Origin: Caldisericaceae bacterium
GTDB lineage: Bacteria; Calditrichota; Calditrichia; Calditrichales; Calditrichaceae
Direction of reading: 5' to 3'
NCBI GenBank assembly: GCA_021160885.1
Contig: JAGHBR010000374.1
Location: forward strand, 1-11,281
DNA: 11,281 nt
A program made the position numbers and the translations under genes. Shown here in pieces: positions 6,407 through 11,281 of this stretch. The notes under the pieces were generated by a model that was not told the DNA's origin, ran no database searches, and was given only the letters and a program-made list of their open reading frames with translations. Within the stretch, counting starts at the first letter, position 1. Every line of letters starts with the position of its first letter.

Positions 6407-7285
6407 ATGAAAAAATGGCAGGTTGTTTTTCTTTGCTTTTTTGTTCTGCAAACAGGGATGGGGATTGCTCAGAACAAAGCGCTTTTTGATCATTTGAGCA
6501 AGGTGGAAAAAAAGCGTAAAAATTACAATAAGTTAAATCCGGGCTGGAATTTAAATCTTTCTTCAACTTTAACCGTAACTCAAACGGCTTATTATCAGTG
6601 GGCAGCCGGGGGATCTAATGTGTTTGTGTGGGTGGCTGGTGTTAATGGAAGTGCCATTTTAGACACAACTCATTGGAACTGGGCCAATGAATCAAAAATT
6701 TTGTTCGGAAAAGCTAAACAAAACGGGGAATCGGCTCGCAAGACCGATGATTTAATCGATATTGAATCGGTGCTTACTTACAAAAAGAAAGAATTTCTGA
6801 ATCCTTATGTTTCTTTGAATTTCAGAACGCAATTGGCTCCGGGTTTCAAATACGATCAGCAAAAGCGAACAAGAATTTCTGATTTTTTTGATCCGGCATA
6901 TCTGACCAATGGCATTGGCGTGGGCTATTCTCCCAAAAAGACATTTCGTACCAGAATTGGATTGGCAGCCCAAACCACTTTTGCTAATAAGTTTACAAAT
7001 TATAGTAATAATAAAAAAATTAATGTAGAGTCCGGAATTCAATGGGTAACTCATGCCGAACGTAGGATCTGGGAAAAATTGTTAATCCGTTCAAGATTGA
7101 ATATGTTTTCTTCGTTTGAGAAATTTGAATATGGCAACATTTTCTGGGATACGCTTATTCAGGCATCTATTACAAAGTACATTATTTTAAATTTCCAAAC
7201 GCTTGTTTTGTACGATGCAAAAGTATCAAAAAAGACACAATTGAAAGAAGTGCTCAGTGTCGGAATAAAATATACTTTTATTTAA
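6407..7285 (+). CDS. DUF3078 family outer-membrane beta-barrel protein
   Basis: A 292-residue secreted protein of unknown function. The start MKKWQVVFLCFFVLQTG with GMGIAQ is a signal peptide, probably cut near residue 21. The mature part shows alternating beta strands and the DUF3078 landmarks: YYQWAAGG at 62-69, RKTDDLIDIES at 111-121, NFRTQLAPGFKYD at 138-150 and ISDFFDPAYLTNGIGVGY at 157-174. The chain ends in a barrel-like strand, GIKYTFI. By analogy it is an outer-membrane barrel; no substrate is known. I chose the ATG at 6407 because AAGGA (6394-6398) is eight bases before it; the ATG at 6398 overlaps that SD. It sits alone between a terminator and the rplM promoter, so it is probably its own transcription unit. 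Confidence 0.85.
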   Translation: MKKWQVVFLCFFVLQTGMGIAQNKALFDHLSKVEKKRKNYNKLNPGWNLNLSSTLTVTQTAYYQWAAGGSNVFVWVAGVNGSAILDTTHWNWANESKILFGKAKQNGESARKTDDLIDIESVLTYKKKEFLNPYVSLNFRTQLAPGFKYDQQKRTRISDFFDPAYLTNGIGVGYSPKKTFRTRIGLAAQTTFANKFTNYSNNKKINVESGIQWVTHAERRIWEKLLIRSRLNMFSSFEKFEYGNIFWDTLIQASITKYIILNFQTLVLYDAKVSKKTQLKEVLSVGIKYTFI

Positions 7286-7328
7286 TTTAATTACTTTGTA
7301 TATTACACATCTCGGTAATCATAAAAAT

Positions 7329-7357
7329 TTGACTATCGAATATATAATCTTTAAATT
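7329..7357 (+). promoter_or_regulatory. Promoter before rplM
   Basis: TTGACT (7329-7334) is followed after 16 bases by TTAAAT (7351-7356), or after 17 by TAAATT. The layout closely matches the promoter before rplU. Transcription would begin near 7364, giving a leader of about 30 bases, so no room exists for a large L13-binding leader. Confidence 0.55.
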
Positions 7358-7393
7358 TTTTATTTTATTTTGATTTAAATTTGGAGGAACGTC

Positions 7394-7834
7394 TTGAAAA
7401 CCTATATAGCCAAAGAGCAGGAAATTCAAGATTCTAAGTGCTGGTATTTGATTGATGCCGAAGGAAAAGTTTTAGGCCGTTTAGCCAGTCAGATTGCCAC
7501 TATTCTGCGTGGCAAACATAAACCGATCTACTCGCCACATCAGGATGTGGGGGATTTTGTCGTTGTGGTTAATGCAGAAAAAGTCCGTTTAACCGGAAAC
7601 AAAATGGCGCAAAAGACCTATTTCCGCCATTCTGGTTACATTGGCGGAGCAAAGTACACCCCGGTTAGTCTGATGCTTAAAACACATCCTGAGCGCGTGA
7701 TCGAGTTTGCTGTAAAGAGAATGTTGCCTAAAAATGCCCTGGGGCGTAAAATGTTCAAAAAATTAAAAGTTTACGCAGGCCCGGAGCATCCGCACAAGGC
7801 ACAAAAACCAGAAGCATTAGAATTAAAAGCTTAA
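7394..7834 (+). CDS. rplM: 50S ribosomal protein L13
   Basis: L13 is an early-assembly 23S rRNA-binding protein of the large subunit. The 146-residue product carries the family features WYLIDAEGKVLGRLAS (17-32), ILRGKHKPIYSPHQDVGD (37-54), the KTYFRHSGYIGG stretch (74-85) and VKRMLPKNALGRKMFKKLKV (107-126) followed by YAGPEHPH. The start codon is TTG rather than ATG; GGAGG (7383-7387) lies six bases upstream and the protein begins at the expected family position, so I am confident in it. It is followed by rpsI after 19 bases, the usual L13-S9 pair. Confidence 0.97.
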   Translation: MKTYIAKEQEIQDSKCWYLIDAEGKVLGRLASQIATILRGKHKPIYSPHQDVGDFVVVVNAEKVRLTGNKMAQKTYFRHSGYIGGAKYTPVSLMLKTHPERVIEFAVKRMLPKNALGRKMFKKLKVYAGPEHPHKAQKPEALELKA

Positions 7835-7853
7835 TTTTGAGGAGCGAATTTAG

Positions 7854-8243
7854 ATGGAAGTATATGTTGCAACAGGAAGAAGAAAAGAAGCAGTTGCGCG
7901 TGTTAGAATGAAACCAGGTAGCGGAAAGTTTGTTATTAATGGCCGCGAGGGTTTGCTTGAATATTTTAAAAGAGAAACTTTGTTGATGGATATTGAGCAG
8001 CCGCTTATTTTAACCGATACACATGGAAAATTTGACTTTTTTATCCGTGTAAATGGCGGTGGGCTAACCGGCCAGGCTGGCGCCGTGCGCCTTGGAATTG
8101 CCCGTGCCCTGGTAGCTTATAGCGAAGATTTTAGACCAGCTTTAAGAAAAGCAGGCTTTTTAACACGTGATCCGCGTCAGGTAGAGCGCAAAAAATATGG
8201 TTTGGCAAAAGCCAGAAAACGCTTCCAGTTCTCAAAACGTTAA
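7854..8243 (+). CDS. rpsI: 30S ribosomal protein S9
   Basis: S9 is a small-subunit protein whose C-terminal tail reaches toward the P-site tRNA. The 129-residue product shows ATGRRKEAVARVRMKPGSG near the start, VNGGGLTGQAGAVRLGIARA in the middle and the basic end YGLAKARKRFQFSKR, with the conserved terminal SKR. The length is typical. ATG at 7854 has GAGGAG (7839-7844) nine bases before it. It is the second gene of the L13-S9 unit; no clear terminator follows, so some reading into the rpsB leader is possible. Confidence 0.97.
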   Translation: MEVYVATGRRKEAVARVRMKPGSGKFVINGREGLLEYFKRETLLMDIEQPLILTDTHGKFDFFIRVNGGGLTGQAGAVRLGIARALVAYSEDFRPALRKAGFLTRDPRQVERKKYGLAKARKRFQFSKR

Positions 8244-8262
8244 AATTTTTTATTAATTCACA

Positions 8263-8331
8263 CACCATTTGTTTCCTCTCTGGGTGTCCGGTTTTTTTAA
8301 TGAACCGGATTGGGGAGGTTAAAGAATGGTG
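8263..8331 (+). promoter_or_regulatory. Structured leader of rpsB (three nested helices)
   Basis: Three collinear helices form one imperfect hairpin: CACCATT (8263-8269) with AATGGTG (8325-8331); CCTCTC (8275-8280) with GGGAGG (8313-8318), with one G-U pair; and TCCGGTT (8287-8293) with AACCGGA (8303-8309) closing a nine-base loop. The SD AAGGAG (8351-8356) lies 19 bases beyond and is free. There is no T run after it, so it is not a terminator. In Escherichia coli, S2 represses rpsB-tsf through the mRNA leader; a similar role here is inference from position and structure, and I do not recognise the known gammaproteobacterial form. Confidence 0.5.
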
Positions 8332-8363
8332 GAGGCTTAACCCAAAATTCAAGGAGAATTTTT

Positions 8364-9200
8364 ATGCCATCAGTATCTTTAGAACAGCTCTTAGCTGCTG
8401 GTGTCCACTTCGGACATTTAACCCGTCGTTGGAATCCCAAAATGAAGCCATACATTTTTATGGCTAAAAATGGGATTCATATCATCGATTTGAAGAAAAC
8501 TCAGAAAGCTTTAGATAAGGCGCTTGATGCAGTGCGCCAGGTGGTTAGTGAAGGCTACGAAGTTTTGTTTGTCGGAACAAAACCGCAGGCGAAAGACATT
8601 GTGACCGCTGAAGCACAACGTTGTGGTATGTTTTATGTAACCCATCGTTGGTTAGGCGGCATGCTAACTAACTTTTCAACCATCAAAAAATCAATTAAGC
8701 ATTACAAGAATCTTGAAAAGATGAGTACCGATGGTACTTATGAAAAAATTTCCAAAAAAGAACGCTTAACGATTGATCGTGAAAAAGAAAAATTGCATCG
8801 CGTATTGGCTGGTATTTTGGAGATGAAGCGCTTGCCAGGTTTGGTTTTTGTTGTAGATATCAACAAAGAGCATATCGCTGTGCGCGAAGCAAAGAAGATG
8901 AATATTCCGGTTGTGGCTATGGTTGATACAAATGTAGACCCTACTGTTGTTGATTATCCAATCCCGGCCAATGATGATGCAGCCAAAAGCATTAGTTTAA
9001 TTACTAGTAAAATTGCCGATGCAGTAATAGAAGCACGGCAAAAGTATCAGGATCAAAAAGCATTGGAAGAAGCTGCTAAAAAAGAAAAAGAAGAAAAGAA
9101 GCCGGAAGGCAAAAAACGTCCGGCTAAAGCCAAAAAAGAAGCAGCACCAAAAGCTAAAAAGGAAAAAAAATCTGAAAAAGTGGTAGAGGAGTCGAAATAA
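8364..9200 (+). CDS. rpsB: 30S ribosomal protein S2
   Basis: S2 joins the small subunit late and helps recruit S1 in many bacteria. The 278-residue product has the family signature LLAAGVHFGHLTRRWNPKMK (9-28), the VGTKPQAKDIV region, VTHRWLGGMLTNF (92-104) and MVDTNVDPTVVDYPIPANDD (186-205). The conserved core ends near residue 229. A tail of about 49 residues, nearly all Lys, Glu and Ala, follows and is probably disordered. I chose the ATG at 8364 with AAGGAG (8351-8356) seven bases upstream; an in-frame TTG at 8310 would add 18 residues but falls inside the leader hairpin and lacks an SD. The stop codon overlaps the tsf start by one base. Confidence 0.97.
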   Translation: MPSVSLEQLLAAGVHFGHLTRRWNPKMKPYIFMAKNGIHIIDLKKTQKALDKALDAVRQVVSEGYEVLFVGTKPQAKDIVTAEAQRCGMFYVTHRWLGGMLTNFSTIKKSIKHYKNLEKMSTDGTYEKISKKERLTIDREKEKLHRVLAGILEMKRLPGLVFVVDINKEHIAVREAKKMNIPVVAMVDTNVDPTVVDYPIPANDDAAKSISLITSKIADAVIEARQKYQDQKALEEAAKKEKEEKKPEGKKRPAKAKKEAAPKAKKEKKSEKVVEESK

Positions 9201-9796
9201 TGGCAGAAATTACTGCAGCAATGGTTAAAGAACTGCGTGAGAAAACCGGCGCAGGAATGATGGATTGTAAAAAAGCTTTGCAGGAAGCCGAAGGCGATTT
9301 TGAAAAAGCCGTAGAATTATTACGTAAAAAAGGAATTGCCAAAGCGGCCAAGCGTGCCGAACGCGAAGCCAATGAAGGCGTGGTAACTGCCTACATTCAC
9401 CCTGGCAGCAAGTTAGGGGCTTTAGTAGAGGTTAATTGTGAAACCGACTTTGTGGCAAAAACAGATGATTTTCAGGAATTTGCCAAAAATATTGCCATGC
9501 ACATTGCAGCCAGCAATCCACTGGCCGTTTCGCGTGAAGATTTAGATCAGACTATACTCGAAAAAGAAAAAGAAATTTATCGCGAACAGGCTCTGGCTTC
9601 GGGCAAGCCTGAACACATTGTTGATAAAATTGTTGAAGGACGTTTAGAAAAATACTTTAGCGAAGTTTGTTTATTGGAACAACCTTATGTTAAAGATCCG
9701 GATAAAACGATAAAAGAATTGCTAACCGAAACCATCGCTAAAGTTGGTGAAAATATCAATATTAAACGATTCGCCCGTTTTCGTATTGGGGAATAA
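9200..9796 (+). CDS. tsf: Elongation factor Ts, short form
   Basis: EF-Ts is the guanine nucleotide exchange factor for EF-Tu. The N-terminal UBA-like domain covers about residues 3-45 with LREKTGAGMMDCKKAL at 12-27. The EF-Tu-contacting TDFVA is at 82-86, followed by FQEFAKNIAMHIAA. At 198 residues this is the short, Thermus-like form that lacks the second core repeat and coiled-coil insert of the 283-residue Escherichia coli protein; the ending RFARFRIGE looks natural, so I do not read it as truncated. ATG overlaps the rpsB stop in TAATG, with GAGGAG (9186-9191) eight bases before, a sign of translational coupling to S2. Confidence 0.97.
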   Translation: MAEITAAMVKELREKTGAGMMDCKKALQEAEGDFEKAVELLRKKGIAKAAKRAEREANEGVVTAYIHPGSKLGALVEVNCETDFVAKTDDFQEFAKNIAMHIAASNPLAVSREDLDQTILEKEKEIYREQALASGKPEHIVDKIVEGRLEKYFSEVCLLEQPYVKDPDKTIKELLTETIAKVGENINIKRFARFRIGE

Positions 9797-9801
9797 TTAA
9801 T

Positions 9802-10527
9802 ATGGGGCTATCCCGGGAAATTAAGTTTAAAAGAATCCTTCTTAAGCTGAGCGGAGAATCTTTAGCAGGAGATGCCAAGATTGGCATCTCCGTTTCCCAT
9901 TTAAAATATTTTTCCCAGGAAGTAAAGTCGGTCTTTGACCTTGGTGTTCAGGTAGCTATTGTTATTGGCGGTGGAAATATCTTCAGGGGTATTTCTTCTG
10001 ATGATTTTAATATTGCCAGGGATGAAGCCGATAAAATGGGTATGTTGGCCACCGTAATTAATGCTCTCGCTTTAAAAAGCGCATTTGAAAAAGAAAACCT
10101 CCCTGCACGTGTTTTATCTTCCATTCCTGTTGGTACCTTTGTTGAACCCTTTTCCAATGAAAGTGCGATTCAGCATTTAAATGCCGGGCGGATCGTGATT
10201 TTAGCCGGCGGAACTGGCAATCCCTATTTTACAACTGATACGGCCGGCGTATTGCGGGCAATTGAAATTGACGCAGAGGCAATTTTAAAAGGAACCCGCG
10301 TGGATGGCGTGTATAATGCCGATCCTGAAAAATTTGAAGATGCCATTCTGTTTGATCATTTGACCTATATGGAAGTGGTTCAACGAAAATTAAAAGTAAT
10401 GGATATTACAGCCATAACGTTGGCCATGGAAAATCAACTGCCGATTATTGTTTTCAATTTCAATAAATCTGGTAACCTCAAAAAAGTTGTAATGGGTGAA
10501 CCAGTGGGTACAAAAGTTCAGGGGTAA
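9802..10527 (+). CDS. pyrH: Uridylate kinase (UMP kinase)
   Basis: PyrH phosphorylates UMP to UDP with ATP, the step linking pyrimidine synthesis to RNA and DNA precursors. It is a hexameric amino acid kinase-fold enzyme, unrelated to eukaryotic UMP kinases. In the 241-residue product, LKLSGESL (14-21) is the nucleotide-binding start, GGGNIFRG (56-63) the glycine-rich loop, DKMGMLATVINALA (77-90) the UMP-contacting region, and AGGTGNPYFTTDTA (135-148) the phosphate-binding loop, followed by KGTRVDGVYNADP. The start lies five bases after the tsf stop with GGGGA (9788-9792) upstream. Its codons 23-30 contain a perfect 11-bp inverted repeat, annotated separately. It sits between tsf and frr, the common bacterial order. 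Confidence 0.97.
   Translation: MGLSREIKFKRILLKLSGESLAGDAKIGISVSHLKYFSQEVKSVFDLGVQVAIVIGGGNIFRGISSDDFNIARDEADKMGMLATVINALALKSAFEKENLPARVLSSIPVGTFVEPFSNESAIQHLNAGRIVILAGGTGNPYFTTDTAGVLRAIEIDAEAILKGTRVDGVYNADPEKFEDAILFDHLTYMEVVQRKLKVMDITAITLAMENQLPIIVFNFNKSGNLKKVVMGEPVGTKVQG
9868..9891. repeat. Perfect 11-bp inverted repeat inside pyrH
   Basis: GGAGATGCCAA (9868-9878) is the exact reverse complement of TTGGCATCTCC (9881-9891), with two bases between. In RNA this gives a stem of ten pairs with a four-base loop. It begins 66 bases into pyrH and has no T run after it, so it is not a classical terminator. Confidence 0.85.
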
Positions 10528-10531
10528 CACA

Positions 10532-11092
10532 ATGGATGCAAAAGAAATCATTAAAGATGCTAAACGTCGCATGGATGGCGCCATTTCCGCTTTTCATGAT
10601 GAACTGGTTAAAATCAGAACAGGCCGTGCAACGCCCAATTTACTGGATGGCGTTAAGGTAGAATACTACGGGCAAAAAGTCCCATTAAACCAGGTAGCAA
10701 CAATCACAGCGCCTGAACCAAGATTAATTGTCATTCAGCCCTGGGAAAAGAAAATGCTTGCTGAAATTGAAAAAGAAATTTTAAAAGCTGATTTAGGCTT
10801 TAATCCCAGTAATGATGGAAACGTTATTCGGATTCCCATACCTCCTTTGAGCGAAGAAAGAAGAAAAGACCTGGTTAAGCTTGTGCACAAATTTGCTGAA
10901 GACGCTCGGATTGCTGTTCGTAATGTACGCAGAGATGCTAATGATCATCTAAAAAAATTAGAAAAAGATCACCAGATCAGTGAAGATGAATTAAGTGTTT
11001 ACCTTGACGAAGTTCAGGAGCTGACAGACGATCATATCAAAAAAATTGATGAGATGATGAAGGACAAAGAAGCTGAAATCTTAAAAGTTTAA
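10532..11092 (+). CDS. frr: Ribosome recycling factor
   Basis: RRF splits the post-termination ribosome together with EF-G so that its subunits can be reused. The 186-residue length is standard. Signatures are KIRTGRATPNLLD (27-39) in the three-helix bundle, ITAPEPRLIVIQPWEK (58-73) and DGNVIRIPIPPLSEERRKDL (95-114) in the second domain, and the long helix with RNVRRDAND (130-138). I chose the ATG at 10532, preceded by AGGGG (10520-10524) seven bases away and four bases after the pyrH stop; the in-frame GTG at 10496 lies inside pyrH and would add 12 residues foreign to the family. Last gene of rpsB-tsf-pyrH-frr. Confidence 0.97.
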   Translation: MDAKEIIKDAKRRMDGAISAFHDELVKIRTGRATPNLLDGVKVEYYGQKVPLNQVATITAPEPRLIVIQPWEKKMLAEIEKEILKADLGFNPSNDGNVIRIPIPPLSEERRKDLVKLVHKFAEDARIAVRNVRRDANDHLKKLEKDHQISEDELSVYLDEVQELTDDHIKKIDEMMKDKEAEILKV

Positions 11093-11121
11093 AAGCTAAG
11101 GGTATTAATCCTTAGCTTTTT
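11091..11121 (+). terminator. Intrinsic terminator after frr
   Basis: AAAAGCTAAGG (11091-11101) pairs perfectly with CCTTAGCTTTT (11110-11120), followed by a fifth T before TCC. The left arm starts inside the frr stop codon. The T run is short, but the 11-bp stem at an operon end makes a Rho-independent terminator likely. With A runs on the left arm it could also act on the other strand. Confidence 0.85.
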
Positions 11122-11281
11122 CCTATCCCTCATTTTGCTCTACCCAAAAAACTTAAATATCAATAATTTCTTCCGACTATTGAGATTTACTAATAAAATA
11201 TGCATATTTATAAAAAATATGCACTAACTCTTAAATCTTGATTTTTAACACAATTTTTTTAGGAAAAAAGTTGTATACTAA
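11122..11281. other. AT-rich non-coding end with a palindrome
   Basis: No gene is recognised in these 160 bases. They contain AAATATGCATATTT (11196-11209), a perfect 14-base palindrome, and a second AAATATGCA at 11215-11223, nineteen bases after the start of the first. The stretch may be the control region of a gene beyond the right edge. Confidence 0.45.

Noticed and set aside
7264..7282. AATAAAA/TTTTATT inverted repeat at the end of the DUF3078 gene
   Set aside because: The stem is all A/T, has no clean T run after it and overlaps coding sequence; too weak to call a terminator.
8310..8363. Upstream TTG start for rpsB adding 18 residues
   Set aside because: The TTG lies inside the leader hairpin without an SD, while the ATG at 8364 has AAGGAG at seven bases and matches the known S2 start.
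9200..9796. Truncated EF-Ts
   Set aside because: The short form is normal in several lineages such as Thermus, and the C-terminal sequence and downstream gene are intact.
10496..10531. Upstream GTG start for frr overlapping pyrH
   Set aside because: The extra 12 residues do not fit the family; the ATG at 10532 has a good SD and the standard length.

Overview
This window reads as a housekeeping region of an AT-rich, Gram-negative bacterium, most likely in the FCB/Calditrichota neighbourhood. The reasons are a DUF3078-type outer-membrane barrel with a signal peptide (a family I know mainly from Bacteroidota and relatives), a short Thermus-like EF-Ts, classical SD sequences, and TTGAC-type promoters rather than the TTTG/TAnnTTTG type of typical Bacteroidota. 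The phylum is an inference; only homology searches could settle it. No mobile element, CRISPR array, rRNA or tRNA was recognised.

Left part (1-1122): a small TPR protein on the minus strand is divergent from argR, the arginine-responsive repressor, across an AT-rich intergenic region with promoter-like sequence and one weak ARG-box-like site.

Centre (1185-6358): a long plus-strand run encodes an uncharacterised B12-binding/radical SAM protein fused to a DUF2344 domain, then RNase G (rng), L21 (rplU), L27 (rpmA) and a two-helix DUF2892 membrane protein, closed by a strong intrinsic terminator. A near-consensus promoter lies just before rplU. The radical SAM protein is the least understood gene; its neighbours suggest a link to ribosome or RNA maturation, but its substrate is unknown.

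Right part (6359-11121): the DUF3078 barrel gene stands between two ribosomal units. It is followed by rplM-rpsI (L13, S9) behind a promoter almost matching the one before rplU, then rpsB-tsf-pyrH-frr (S2, EF-Ts, UMP kinase, ribosome recycling factor) with junctions of -1, 5 and 4 bases, ending in a terminator that overlaps the frr stop codon. The last 160 bases are AT-rich and non-coding, with a 14-base palindrome that may control a gene beyond the window.

The genes mostly serve translation: ribosomal proteins of both subunits, elongation and recycling factors, rRNA/mRNA processing by RNase G, and UMP phosphorylation for RNA precursors. The observations that go beyond routine annotation are the orphan radical SAM-DUF2344 fusion with an extra cysteine cluster, a three-helix imperfect hairpin in the rpsB leader, an 11-bp perfect inverted repeat inside the start of pyrH, a stem that could mask the rng ribosome binding site, and an 8-bp inverted repeat just ahead of the DUF3078 gene.
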